From NCBI GenBank assembly GCA_010909165.1, contig VJWM01000172.1, forward strand, positions 124,001 to 188,000: 64,000 nt of DNA. Direction: 5' to 3'. The notes below the pieces were generated by a model, which worked only from the letters and a program-made list of their open reading frames with translations, searched no databases and had not been told where the DNA came from. Below are positions 9,461-20,179 of this stretch, one piece after another (positions within the stretch are counted from its first letter, which is position 1; every line of letters starts with the position of its first letter). A program made the position numbers and the translations under genes. Source of the DNA: Anthoceros angustus. Taxonomy: Eukaryota; Streptophyta; Anthocerotopsida; Anthocerotales; Anthocerotaceae.

Positions 9461-10596
9461 CTGCGGGATAACGAAATTTAGTATGTGAATTTGTATCATC
9501 TACCAAGCTAGGCTTCAATTTACTATGTGAACTTGTTCCACCTACCAAGCTGAGCTTCTGCTATAACCCAAAAGTTGGGTTTCTCCCAAAGTTGCTAAAC
9601 CGGGTTTATTTGACCGGGTTTATTTGGAGCGGCTCCAGGGCTGACACATTGCTGATCCTCTTACAAGATTCCACAACCTCTTCTAACTATCTAAGGATTT
9701 GAAGTCAAGAAACAAATAAGATGAAGGAATTGAAATCTGGAAAGAAAGGGCTCTCTCAGCACAACCCAAGACGCATGCTGCAGCATGCACATAGTCAGTT
9801 ATATACTGCCTAAAGGGTCAGCCTAATGTGTATATATTGTCATTGGAGTTATGAGTATTTTGCAACAATAACATTGTCGCATCCTTTTTGAATAGCAGGT
9901 CCGGTACCAGAGGTTCAGAGACAATTTGAACATTCCCAAGCTTCCTGCTATGCGTGAGGATAAATAGGAAGTCTCGGATGCCAAAGCAAAGGGAATCCAG
10001 GCTGAATCTCTTATTCAGCGTCACCCGCTTTCCACAGCGGGGAAAATACCTACTTCCATCCTCGCTGTGGAAGAGGGGCAAGGAAGAAAGCAGAGTATCT
10101 ATGCCAGTCGGGATTCCCTGGCCCTGTTCACCTGCCATTGGATTGAGAGTCGAAGGGTGCTGGAGGTGGGTTGTGCTGATCCCTCGAGCCGTGCTAGCAA
10201 CAGTCTGCTTGGAATTGATGTACATGGAATCGATCTGAATTGGTAGGGATCTGGAGTTGGTGTGTAGAGTCGGTCTCCATTCGTGGGATTCTGCGGTTGG
10301 CGTGTAAAATGTGTCTGAATTCGTGGGATTCCGATGTGGGTATTGTGAATTGGTGGGCTGGTGTTGAATTGTTGGGTTGTTGAATTGGCCTCAATTCATA
10401 GGATTCCAAGTTGCGCTGAACTTGTGATGGAATGGGGAACAGGTCTTCCTGCATGCAAGACTGCCCACAACAGAATGGATTGGGGAGAAGGTGGTAGGAC
10501 ATGCAGCATGAAGGAGCAACACAGCAAAATGGGCAGAGAGGAAGGTGGGCTCCCACAACACAAGGGTTCCAATCCAAGAGCCAGGGAGGCAGCAGA
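9461..10596 (+). other. Unit spacer with degenerate G/T-rich repeats upstream of the kinase remnant
   Basis: No gene is supported. From about 10230 to 10410 the sequence is a degenerate repeat built on GATTCTGCGGTTGGTGTGTA-like steps of about 40-50 bp, each containing ATTCGTGGGATTC or a variant. The minus strand stays open through it and gives Thr/Asn/His-rich frames in nearly every unit; these are repeat-driven. The part from about 9950 (GCGTGAGGATAAATAGG) recurs in most units and could be the kinase 5' leader. A CCGGGTTTATTT unit is doubled at about 9600. Confidence 0.45.
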
Positions 10597-10940
10597 GGAG
10601 GTGCTGGTGGTGTGGAATTACGGCCATGACGTGATCCAGCTCCCGCCGCTTCATCGATTTGGAGGAGGTTAGGCAGCGCACCTGCGTGATCGTGACGCAG
10701 GGGCGGGATGGGAGCCGGGGGTATGGAGATGGGTTCGAGTTCCTTGGGCCGCCCTTCGCTGCGGAGGAGGTGGATCCGACCGGGGCCGGGGATTCGTTGG
10801 TGGCGGGATTCTGCACCGGGTTGCAACACGGGCTGGAGGTGGGGAAGGCTGTGTTGACGGGGAAGTACTTCGGGGCTCTGGCAGTGGGGCAGGTCGGGGT
10901 GCCCACCTTCTCGACGCTGCAGCTGCAGATGCAGCTTCAG
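10597..10940 (+). pseudogene. MIK-type inositol 3-kinase pseudogene, internal deletion (copy 1)
   Basis: Starts with the first kinase strand (VLVVWNYGHDVIQLP), then jumps to the last third (LEEVRQRTCVIVTQGRDGS ... DPTGAGDSLVAGF) and loses about 496 bp compared with the intact copy at 29.57 kb. The jump also shifts frame. Ser-Leu replaces Ser-Phe after GAGD. Confidence 0.85.
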
Positions 10941-11129
10941 GCAAGTTGGACTATGGCTTTCTTCTTTTCTTGCTGCTGGGTGTGGGTTGGGTGGAGGTTG
11001 ATTGGTTGGAGGGTTTGTGTGTTGTTGCTCAGATGCTGGATGTGTGCTTGATGATGTGCAGGGGTGGGGTTGCAACGGTCTGAGGCAGGGGATGTGCATG
11101 ATCCTTGAGTCCAATGCTGTGTTGGGTAT

Positions 11130-11330
11130 TAACATGGACGACATTATGCTGAATATGTGCGAAGGGCTCGGCTAAGAGGCACTTATGGTTTGGTTTATGG
11201 AAACATGGTGATATGAGTAGGCCCGATAGTGTCAAACCATGTTACTTTTGCTTGCCTTCCGAAACCCTTCCAAGCACAGGTGCCTTGCAGAAAGGAGTAA
11301 GCAGCTGCATCCAAACATTGTGAAAAGAGG
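11130..11330 (+). pseudogene. PPR-repeat fragment (decayed), second copy
   Basis: Duplicate of the fragment at 9256, with additional small deletions near its start (about 11145-11165). It is part of the 1.87-kb tandem duplication and cannot be translated. Confidence 0.5.
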
Positions 11331-12454
11331 GCTGCGGGATAACGAAATTTAGTATGTGAATTTGTATCATCTACCAAGCTAGGCTTCAATTTACTATGTG
11401 AACTTGTTCCACCTACCAAGTGAGCTCGCTATAACCCAAAGTTGGGTTTCTCCCAAAGTTGCTAAACCGGTTTATTTGACCGGGTTTATTTGGAGCGGCT
11501 CAGTGACATTGCTGATCCTCTTACAAGATTCCACAACCTCTTCTAACTATCTAAGGATTTGAAGTCAAGAAACAAATAAGATGAAGGAATTGAAATCTGG
11601 AAAGAAAGGGCTCTCTCAGCACAACCCAAGACGCATGCTGCAGCATGCACATAGTCAGTTATATACTGCCTAAAGGGTCAGCCTAATGTGTATATATATT
11701 GTCATTGGAGTTATGAGTATTTTGCAACAATAACATTGTCGCATCCTTTTGAATAGCAGGTCCGGTACCAGAGGTTCAGAGACAATTTGAACATTCCCAA
11801 GCTTCCTGCTATGCGTGAGGATAAATAGGAAGTCTCGGATGCCAAAGCAAAGGGAATCCAGGCTGAATCTCTTATTCAGCGTCACCCGCTTTCCACAGCG
11901 GGGAAAATACCTACTTCCATCCTCGCTGTGGAAGAGGGCAAGGAAGAAAGCAGAGTATCTATGCCAGTCGGGATTCCTGGCCCTGTTCACCTGCCATTGG
12001 ATTGAGAGTCGAAGGGTGCTGGAGGTGGGTTGTGCTGATCCCTCGAGCCGTGCTAGCAACAGTCTGCTTGGAATTGATGTACATGGAATCGATCTGAATT
12101 GGTAGGGATCTGGAGTTGGTGTGTAGAGTCGGTCTCCATTCGTGGGATTCTGCGGTTGGCGTGTAAAATGTGTCTGAATTCGTGGGATTCCGATGTGGGT
12201 ATTGTGAATTGGTGGGCTGGTGTTGAATTGTTGGGTTGTTGAATTGGCCTCAATTCATAGGATTCCAAGTTGCGCTGAACTTGTGATGGAATGGGGAACG
12301 GGTCTTCCTGCATGCAAGACTGCCCACAACAGAATGGATTGGGGAGAAGGTGGTAGGACATGCAGCATGAAGGAGCAACACAGCAAAATGGGCAGAGAGG
12401 AAGGTGGCTCCCACAACACAAGGGTTCCAATCCAAGAGCCAGGGAGGCAGCAGA

Positions 12455-12795
12455 GGAGGTGCTGGTGGTGTGGAATTACGGCCATGACGTGATCCAGCTC
12501 CCGCCGCTTCATCGATTTGGAGGAGGTTAGGCAGCGCACCTGCGTGATCGTGACGCAGGGGCGGGATGGGAGCCGGGGTATGGAGATGGGTTCGAGTTCC
12601 TTGGGCCGCCCTTCGCTGCGGAGGAGGTGGATCCGACCGGGGCCGGGGATTCGTTGGTGGCGGATTCTGCACCGGGTTGCAACACGGGCTGGAGGTGGGG
12701 AAGGCTGTGTTGACGGGGAAGTACTTGGGGCTCTGGCAGTGGGGCAGGTCAGGGTGCCCACCTTCTCGACGCTGCAGCTGCAGATGCAGCTTCAG
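12455..12795 (+). pseudogene. MIK-type kinase pseudogene, internal deletion (copy 2)
   Basis: Same roughly 496-bp deletion and same junction as copy 1, of which it is a tandem duplicate. It has further one-base losses (GGGGTATGG for GGGGGTATGG; GTGGCGGATTC for GTGGCGGGATTC) that break the C-terminal frame as well. Confidence 0.85.
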
Positions 12796-13639
12796 GCAAG
12801 TTGGACTATGGCTTTCTTCTTTCTTGCTGCTGGGTGTGGGTTGGGTGGAGGTTGATTGGTTGGAGGGTTTGTGTGTTGTTGCTCAGATGCTGGATGTGTG
12901 CTTGATGATGTGCAGGTGGGGTTGCAACGGTCTGAGGCAGGGGATGTGCATGATCCTTGAGTCCAATGCTGTGTTGGGTATTAACGATGGCTGCACTCGT
13001 GGGCTGGGAGCAGGAGTGTGTGCTCGCCGTAGCCCTCCTCGGCAGGAGAATGGCTGCCGAGAGCATGCTGGTGCAGCAGGGAAGGTGATGAAGATGGAGG
13101 AGCAGGTGCTGGGGTTAGGGCAACGGACGGACGTCCCTGGTTGCACTGAATGAATGTTGCCATGCTGCAGTATGTGTGCTCGGGCTTGAGACCTGAGAGA
13201 GAGCTGCTGGGGCCCTGTGATGAGATGGGCTCGAGGATGGTGTGCTCATCTGTTGTCGGAGAAGAACCTTGTGCTTTCATAACGGCAGATAAGGATAAGG
13301 TGGATGTCTGATTTGATAAGGGTCATGCTCGTTTTTTTTATCCTCTCCTTCTCTGAAGGTGTGTGTTCTGATGGGGGATTGGCTGTAACAGGTTGCTGCC
13401 TCGAACAGAGAGAGTCAGAGTGAAGTGGAAGGACACACAGTTCCTGGTGGTAGTGTGAGATGGCGTGCTAGAGGTAGAGGCAGAAGATGTTTGGTCCTTC
13501 ATATCTATTTCGACAACCATTTTCCTGGAGGGATGGTCCGTAAGGAAATAGATGTGATTGGTTGGGTCTTGCTCAACTAGCCAAGTTTGGCAAATCGTGG
13601 AGACTTATTGCTTGCTTATGAGACAAGCCTTCTTGTTGT

Positions 13640-14330
13640 CAGTGACTTGTTGTCCAGTTTGCTGAATATGATTAAGGAACAGACTTCGTTTCTCAAATGG
13701 TTCTATTTGGCAAATCAATTTGGGAGCTTTGATCTCGTCTTCAATTCTGTGTACATCCAAGGCACTTTGAGCTGGGCACTGGGATTTGGAATACCAGCAG
13801 GCGCCATCAATCTGGGAGGTCTGGGAGGTTTTGTGTCATGCTTAATTCTGGTGTACATCCTAGACGAGCTGGCTGGGTATTGGGATTCTAAATACCACAG
13901 CGGCCATGGGAATTGTACTGTCTGACGCCATACAGACACCAGAAGGGGGCAGCGCTTTGACCAGGATTGCCCAGGTCCTTGGTGTTGCGGGGAGAAAGTA
14001 GGAGGTGGCTTCTGCTAAACTTTTGGATCAGGTGTGAGAAGATGAGTCATAAAAGCACGAGCAGGCACGCAGAAAGCTTGAAACATACCCTACAGTTCAC
14101 GTAAGTCTGTCCTCCTTGTGCTCCGTGTTGTTGCTCGGTCGCTATTATGGTGATCAAGCAGTTTTAACGGAATCGGATGACGTTCGATCCATTTCAGATT
14201 CCTGGAGAAGCCCGCCATTGACATACATGGCAGCTCTTCACACACACTCGGGTGGAGGAGGTGAAGGTCAGACAGCACGCCGAGGTTTCGAAGGATATGC
14301 ATTGAGCTTGTGATGGGGACATTTGCCATG
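13640..14330 (+). pseudogene. NPF (NRT1/PTR) transporter pseudogene fragment
   Basis: NPF landmarks appear in order but in shifting frames: KEQTSFLKWFYLANQFGS (about 13670), VYIQGTLSWALGFGIPAGA, a second LVYIL...WVLGF-like copy, PLTRIAQVLGV (about 13955), then after a GTAAGT donor (14102) FRFLEKPAID (about 14190) and FTHTRVEEVKV. These match the region of proton-coupled nitrate/peptide transporters with KEQTSFFNWFY, NVSWALGFGIP and FRFLDKAAI...VEEVK. Frameshifts and missing transmembrane regions make it a pseudogene. Confidence 0.75.
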
Positions 14331-14550
14331 GTGGCAGGATAGAAGACAGCAGGCTCTTGTTTGAGTTATTCTTGCACCTCCGATCTCTTGGTTTCGCATC
14401 ACCATGTCAGGATCAGTACCAACATCAGTTGCAAAGACTGCATCGCTTTATGGGTTGGGTGAAAGTACTCGTCATAATGGCGTTCGACTAACCTCATGGC
14501 AGAACCTGCCTTGTGGGCTGTGAAAGGGAGCTTTCTACACAACCTGCGCG

Positions 14551-14610
14551 TGGCCACCTCCAGCCTGGGTGAAAACTGGGAGGCCACCTCCAGCCTGGGT
14601 GAAAACTGGG
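14551..14610 (+). repeat. 30-bp tandem duplication
   Basis: The unit GGCCACCTCCAGCCTGGGTG plus AAAACTGGGA occurs twice in a row. The corresponding place in copy B (about 15675-15730) has one and a half units, and the place in the 34.4-kb unit has one. Confidence 0.85.
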
Positions 14611-14892
14611 AGGTCAGTGGAAGTATGCCATCCCATTTCCGTCTTCAAGATATGGACGGATGGCTTGCTACAGTTTCTACGACCCCATGCACTCAAAGTC
14701 CCTCGAAGTATTTGACTCAAAGTCTCTCGGCAGCGCATTCGCTCAACGTCCAAAAGCTGTTGAGAAGGCTTCCATGGTCAAAAGCAGCGTATGCACCGGC
14801 AAGATACAAAATTGCAAATAAATACAGCAGACATTTTCTTTGTCCATAGTTCACAGTTCATATCCTAATGGTCAAAAGGTTGAATCGAAATA

Positions 14893-15256
14893 TATGAATT
14901 ATCCAAATTTATCACTAAATGATAGCCTAGAGAGTCAGCTATGCAAACTATTGCCGAACCTTGAGCAAATGTTAATGGAAACCTGGATATCTTCCATGCT
15001 CCATTCTGCCTTTCAAGTTGCGAAAGGCACGAAATTTATCGTCGTGAACATGGGCAGAAAGGATTTTGTACATATCTACGATGGCTCTAACTTGGTCATC
15101 AATGGATTGCCAACCTGCGGAGGTCTTGATACACTGAAACAACTTAGCATCTGCAGATAGAAAATATTGCCACCAACTAGCTCTGGTACTTCTATCCTTG
15201 GTGTCTCCATACTTCACCTTCAAGTGCTCTTCAAAAGGCTCGAAAACGCCTCTCAT
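14893..15256 (-). pseudogene. Coiled-coil family gene, 3' fragment (CC1a)
   Basis: Encodes only the C-terminal half: MRGVFEPFEEHLKVKYGD, SWWQYFLSADAKLFQCIKT, DDQVRAIVDMYKILSAHV. The N-terminus is cut at the duplication junction and a base is missing after DDKFRA, so the end is read in the wrong frame. Confidence 0.8.
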
Positions 15257-16390
15257 GTTGTTGCTCAGTCGCTATTATGGTGATCAAGTAGTTTTAACGG
15301 AATCGGATGACGTTCGTTCCATTTCAGATTCCTGGAGAAGCCCGCCATTGACATACATGGCAGCTCTTCACGCACACTCGGGTGGAGGAGGTGAAGGTCA
15401 GACAGCACGCCGAAGGATATGCATTGAGCTTGTGATGGGGACATTTGCCATGGCGGCAGGATAGAAGACAGCAGGCTCTTGTTTGAGTTATTCTTGCACC
15501 TCCGATCTCTTGGTTTCGCATCACCATGTCCAAGGATCAGTACCCAACATCAGTTGCAAAGACTGCATCGCTTTATGGGTTGGGTGAAAGTACTCGTCAT
15601 AATGGCGTTCGACTAACCTCATGGCAGAACCTGCCTTGTGGGCTGTGAAAGGGAGCTTTCTACACAACCTGCGTGGCCACCTCCAGCCTGGGTGGCTGGG
15701 AGGCCACCTCCAGCCTGGGTGAAAACTGGGAGGTCAGTGGAAGTATGCCATCCCATTTCCGTCTTCAAGATATGGACGGATGGCTTGCTACAGTTTCTAC
15801 GACCCCATGCACTCAAAGTCCCTCGAGAAAGTATTTGACTCAAAGTCTCTCGGCAGCGCATTCGCTCAACGTCCAAAAAGCTGTTGAGAAGGCTTCCATG
15901 GTCAAAACGCGTATGCACCGGCAAGATACAAAATTGCAAATAAATACAGCAGACATTTTCTTTGTCCATAGTTCACAGTTCATATCCTAATGGTCAAAAA
16001 GGTTGAATCGAAATATATGAATTATCCAAATTTATCACTAAATGATAGCCTAGAGAGTCAGCTATGCAAACTATTGCCGAACCTTGAGCAAATGTTAATG
16101 GAAACCTGGATATCTTCCATGCTCCATTCTGCCTTTCAAGTTGCGAAAGGGCACGAAATTTATCGTCGTGAACATGGGCAGAAAGGATTTTGTACATATC
16201 TACGATGGCTCTAACTTGGTCATCAATGGATTGCCAACCTGCGGAGGTCTTGATACACTGAAACAACTTAGCATCTGCAGATAGAAAATATTGCCACCAA
16301 CTAGCTCTGGTACTTCTATCCTTGGTGTCTCCATACTTCACCTTCAAGTGCTCTTCAAAAGGCTCGAAAACGCCTCTCATGTTGTTGACG
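15257..16390. repeat. Tandem duplication (1.12 kb), copy B
   Basis: Second copy of 14137-15256; here the coiled-coil gene runs on to its full length instead of being cut. NPF fragments FRFLEKPAID and FTHTRVEEVK recur at about 15330-15410, still frameshifted. Confidence 0.9.
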
Positions 16391-16785
16391 CTTTTTGCCG
16401 CTAAGAGATCGAATTCGAGATCCCGAATTCTTCGTTTACAGAAAGAAATAGCCAGGTCCTTAGCCCTCGAAGCTTCAATGGCCTGCTCCTTAGCTTCAAT
16501 GGCCTGCTGCAAGGCTTGCTCCCTAGCCCTCGAGACATGCTCCCTAGCCCTCGAGACCTGGATGGTTTCTTCATGCAGCGTCTTGACTGAATCAATGAGC
16601 ATCTGTTGCCTCTCGGCGTCCTTCTCTGTTCTCAACAGGGTCAACAAAGGGTCCATATTGGAAGCTCTAACACTGAAAGCCTTGACATGCCTATCCCGAG
16701 CCCGAGCATAATCTCTTCTTGGCATACTCAAGCCCATGAGTGATTCAGAAGCAGAGCCGCTAATCGGCACCAGCAAAGCCGCCAT
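15994..16785 (-). CDS. Unidentified coiled-coil protein, the only uninterrupted family copy (CC1b)
   Basis: An ATG-initiated frame of 263 residues. It starts MAALLVPISGSAS (hydrophobic, possibly a targeting peptide), then SMPRRDYARARDRHVKAFSV, then DPLLTLLRTEKDAERQQMLI. A charged, alanine-rich coiled coil of heptads follows (SRAREHV, SRAREQA, AIEAKEQ). The globular C-terminal part contains FEEHLKVKYGD, SWWQYFLSADAKLFQCIK, IDDQVRAIVDMYKILSAHV and GSAIVCIADSLGYHLVI. I do not recognise the family. At least eight copies lie in the window, always on the strand opposite to the kinase, NPF and PPR parts of the unit. The first in-frame ATG is used; the frame is open to 16803 but without another ATG. 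Function unknown; heptad variation and conservation of the C-terminal block suggest it was once, or is, translated. Confidence 0.6.
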   Translation of the reverse strand: MAALLVPISGSASESLMGLSMPRRDYARARDRHVKAFSVRASNMDPLLTLLRTEKDAERQQMLIDSVKTLHEETIQVSRAREHVSRAREQALQQAIEAKEQAIEASRAKDLAISFCKRRIRDLEFDLLAAKSVNNMRGVFEPFEEHLKVKYGDTKDRSTRASWWQYFLSADAKLFQCIKTSAGWQSIDDQVRAIVDMYKILSAHVHDDKFRALSQLERQNGAWKISRFPLTFAQGSAIVCIADSLGYHLVINLDNSYISIQPF

Positions 16786-16867
16786 AGCTAAAGACGCCCG
16801 CAATCCTCAACCAGCAAAGGCTTCCCGATTCTCCACTACCTCTCACCCCGCGAGCTGAAGAGCAAAG

Positions 16868-16985
16868 CCCTCCCTCCAATTCGTCTCTCAAACAGGGCGC
16901 AGCCAGGACAGCTCCTCCAATTCGTCTCTCAAACAGGGCGCAGCCAGGACAGCTCCTCCAATTCGTCTCTCAAAGGGCGCAGGCA
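16868..16985 (-). repeat. 42-bp minisatellite upstream of CC1b (about 3 units)
   Basis: The unit contains AATTCGTCTCTCAAACAGGG followed by CGCAGCCA(A)GGACAGCTCCTCC. At 42 bp it is 14 codons long, and on the minus strand it stays open, reading RDELEELSLAAPCL or FERRIGGAVLGCAL depending on frame. It lies about 80 bp upstream of the coiled-coil ATG in every full unit. Confidence 0.9.
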
Positions 16986-17204
16986 AAGACAGGTAGCCCA
17001 GCCCAGCTCAGCGAAGCAGACAGCGGCTCCTTTCCTCAGCACAGCGGCAGACAGTGGGCAGAAGGAGGCGGCAAGCTCCCAAGATGCGAGAGCAGCACGG
17101 GGACTCAAATTCCCTTCCGCACCGAATTCAGCGGAGCTGTATAGAGCGGAAGACAGCGGCAGGAGGAACAGCGCCAGGGGCCAGGGCAGGGTCAGCAGGA
17201 GGCG

Positions 17205-20179
17205 TTGCTGCGTCTGCTGAGCAAGGAATCTGTTGAGGCCTTCTGCTGGCCCTGTCGCTATGTCTCAGGCTCCTCTGATGAGTGGCAACAGCTTGTGTTT
17301 TGCGTGCGCGTGGCAAGAAGTATCTCTCGGGGTGAAGACGTCCTCCGCCACGGAAAGCCCTGTACATGTGTATGCGAGAAGTCGTGAAGTGGAAGATGCA
17401 TGCCAGGTTTTCATTCTGTGAGATTCGGTAGTGATGGAGTAGTTAGTGGTAGGAGCTGCCTGGGTTCAATCCATCCTAGCCATTCTGTGAGTACTGCCAG
17501 TCGAGCATGACGCGCTTGTTGTGTATGAACAACTGGCTTGCCGGGGATGTGTTTGTCAGCAACTAGTTGGCTTGTGGACATACTGTACATGGAAAATGTG
17601 GGAGTTTGAAGGATGCCCGGTGAGTGTTAGCACAGCACGGCCACCTGCGCCATGCCATGGAATGCCCTGATATCTGTGTATGCGAAATGACGTGAACCTG
17701 AGGGCTTGAGGCAGGACCGGAAATGGGGTCGTGACGGCTGCAAATTGAGTAAGTTCACCTTTTGTAGCTGGCCTCTGAGTGCGTGCAGTTGCTGCGGATT
17801 TGTCAGGGTTGGGTTTTCTGGACAGCGTGGCCATGAAAGGATGAGTGGACATGGGCTGCCGTTCTTGGACAGGCTCTTTATTTGAAATGGTCTGATGTAC
17901 TGAAGGATGGTTTGCATTGAAGCTGATGGCATTCTGTTGCCGATCTGCTGATCCATTCGTGGTAGGCGGACGAGTTTGGGATGAGTGGATCTGGATAGCT
18001 GTGTGTGTGGGGGCTGTGTCTTGATGGTGGCTTGTGGGTATGCCAACCTCGTGTGTGCAGGATTGGGAATGGCCTCCGTGACTGCTGGAACTCTGTGAGC
18101 CTGTTATGTCAGGAGAGGAAGCCCTCTGTTACGTCCTTTTGGCTGACCCTGTTACTTTTGCTTAGATTGTATTGGGCGTCGTGATGGCTGGGATTGTAGA
18201 ATGTTATGTCGGCAGGGGATGCTTTCTGAGGCCGTTGGAGCTGCCCTGGATTCTATGGCGCAGATAGACCTTGCTGTTTCACAGCCTCTGGTTCATAATG
18301 CGCACGAAAGTGTCCGTCTGTAAGAAGGATTCATTTGTGGAGCGACGAGTACATTGATCTCAGTGTCCATTTGGGGTGCAGTGGAATATTCCATCTGGAA
18401 TGCTATGAGAGCTGGGTATGCCGAGCACGGGCTTGCTCGAATATGAAGCGCCAGTTGTGTGTGGACGACTGGAGCCGGAGGGCCTCATTTTCGCTGACCA
18501 TGTTACTTTGCTGTGCTTGAAAAGGCTGGTGCACAGCACTGGTGCCTTCAGAAGAGCATGGAGGTGCACACGCTGATTGCCCAAACACTGACTGCAGGGT
18601 ATCAAGGTGGGCAGCTGCCTGCAGATATGTGTGCCCAAGCAAAATGTTGCAAACTGAAGGATGCATGCCAGTTTTTCACATCATGGCCACAATGATGTGG
18701 TGACATGGAATGTCGTGATAGCAGGTTATGCAAAATGTGATGAACTGAGAGAGGCACGCCAGGTGTTTGACAGCATGAACTCGAAGAATGAGGTGACATG
18801 GAATGCCTGATAGCTGGGTACGCTGGGTACGCTGGACAAGGGCTCGGACATGAGTACCTTGTTCTGGAGGGAGGGCTGATCCTAGATGCTCATGCCTTTT
18901 CACTTGCCTCCTGAAGGCTAGTGCAAGTACTGGGGCCTTAAAGAAGGATGGGCAGCTGCACTCACTGGTTGACGAAAGAGGACTGCTGGGTAACGTGGTG
19001 TTGGGCAGATGGACGAAGAATTTCAATTTGCCGTACCAACCTGCGGCAGAGGATGCTTTCTGAGGCCGTTGGAGCTGCCCTGGATTCTATGGCGCAGATA
19101 GACCTTGCTGTTTCACAGCCTCTGGTTCATAATGCGCACGAAAGTGTCCGTCTGTAAGAAGGATTCATTTGTGGAGCGACGAGTACATTGATCTCAGTGT
19201 CCATTTGGGGTGCAGTGGAATATTCCATCTGGAATGCTATGAGAGCTGGGTATGCCGAGCACGGGCTTGCTCGAACATGAAGCGCTAGTTGTGTGGACGA
19301 CTGGAGCCGGAGGGCCTCATTTTCGCTGACCATGTTACTTTGCTGTGCTTGAAAAGGCTGGTGCACAGCACTGGTGCCTTTTCAGAAGAGCATGGAGGTG
19401 CACACGCTGATTGCCCAAACACTGACTGCAGGGTATCAAAGGTGGGCAGCTGCCTGCGGATATGTGTGCCCCCAAAAATGTTGCAAACTGAAGGATGCAT
19501 GCCAGTTTTTCACATCATGGCCACAAATGATGTGGTGACATGGAATGTCGTGATAGCAGGTTATGCAAAATGTGATGAACTGAGAGAGGCACGCCAGGTG
19601 TTTGACAGCATGAACTCGAAGAATGAGGTGACATGGAATGCCTGATAGCTGGGTACGCTGGGTACGCTGGACAAGGGCTCGGACATGAGTACCTTGTTCT
19701 GGAGGAGGGCTGATCCTAGATGCTCATGCCTTTTCACTTGCCTCCTGAAGGCTAGTGCAAGTACTGGGGCCTTAAAGAAGGATAGGCAGCTGCACTCACT
19801 GGTTGACGAAAGAGGACTGCTGGGTAACGTGGTGTTGGGCAGATGGACGAAGAATTTCAATTTGCCGTACCAACCTGCGGCAGAGGTAACAACCCATCCG
19901 CCCCTGCGACAGCATGACTCAGCACATCAGCAGAGCGAGGCTCCTCGTCAGCGGGACTTTTGGGAGGTCTGGCTCCAGTGCCATACAACCGGAAATTCCA
20001 ACAGAGAAATCCCGGAAATTTCCCCACACAAACCCAACCTGACAATGCTGTCAGCAGCTAGGTGCAAGCACACCATGATCTCACCTTGAAGCCCCAGGCT
20101 GGGCGTCCAATCTGTGCATGAAGCTGGGCGACCCAGCATGCGAATACGCAAGTGGCACACAAATATCTGATTCATCATC
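17205..20179 (+). pseudogene. PPR protein pseudogene, copy F1 (with inner duplication)
   Basis: Pieces of a plant PPR protein (PLS-like spacing) appear in order across frames: YARSREVEDACQVF (17380), KCGSLKDA (17590), WNALISVYA (17665), DDVVTWNVVIAGYAKCDELREARQVFDSM-like repeats (18690-18780), a TGALKKDRQLHSLV segment and ERGLLGNVVLG (about 18950). PPR proteins bind organellar RNA. Stops are many. The sequence AATGCCTGATAG, where a missing C turns NALIAG into a stop, is shared with nearly all other copies. Bases 18217-19046 and 19047-19877 are a tandem duplication of this part. Confidence 0.8.
18217..19877 (+). repeat. Inner tandem duplication of 830 bp in F1
   Basis: ATGCTTTCTGAGGCCGTTGG starts at 18217 and again at 19047. 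The first copy ends TGCGGCAGAG, the bases before the second start, against CGGCAGGG at the left edge, so exchange at CGGCAG is the likely origin. The other units have a single copy here. Confidence 0.9.

Larger units (their letters stand above)
9256..11129 (+). repeat. Tandem duplication, copy A (1.87 kb)
   Basis: Begins TTAACATGGACGACATT and ends at GTGTTGGGTATTAAC, where the same start recurs at 11130. It carries a PPR-like fragment, a spacer and a deleted MIK pseudogene. The junction TATTAAC is shared by both ends, consistent with unequal exchange at short homology. Confidence 0.9.
11130..12986 (+). repeat. Tandem duplication, copy B (1.86 kb)
   Basis: Second copy of 9256-11129. Differences are mostly loss of one or a few bases (for example the CTTCTGC near 9556 is shortened at 11425). 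After GGTATTAAC it continues into GATGGCTGC, the sequence seen in all other units, so copy B carries the original right flank. Confidence 0.9.
14137..15256. repeat. Tandem duplication (1.12 kb), copy A
   Basis: Starts at GTTGTTGCTCGGTCGCTATT and ends where the coiled-coil gene is cut at CATGTTGTTG; the same start then recurs at 15257. The shared GTTGTTG marks the crossover. It contains the 3' NPF part and a truncated coiled-coil gene. Confidence 0.9.

Noticed and set aside
10194-11144. Minus-strand frame of 316 codons
   Set aside because: Same kind of antisense shadow; its start is not an ATG and it crosses the deletion junction.
16868-16985. CRISPR-like regularly spaced repeat
   Set aside because: The 42-bp units are contiguous without unique spacers and the context is a plant nuclear genome; it is a minisatellite.
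17435-17490. tRNA-like GGGTTCAATCC (B-box) preceded by TAGTGGTAGG
   Set aside because: The A-box to B-box distance is far too short and no cloverleaf or acceptor pairing forms; it lies in decayed PPR sequence.
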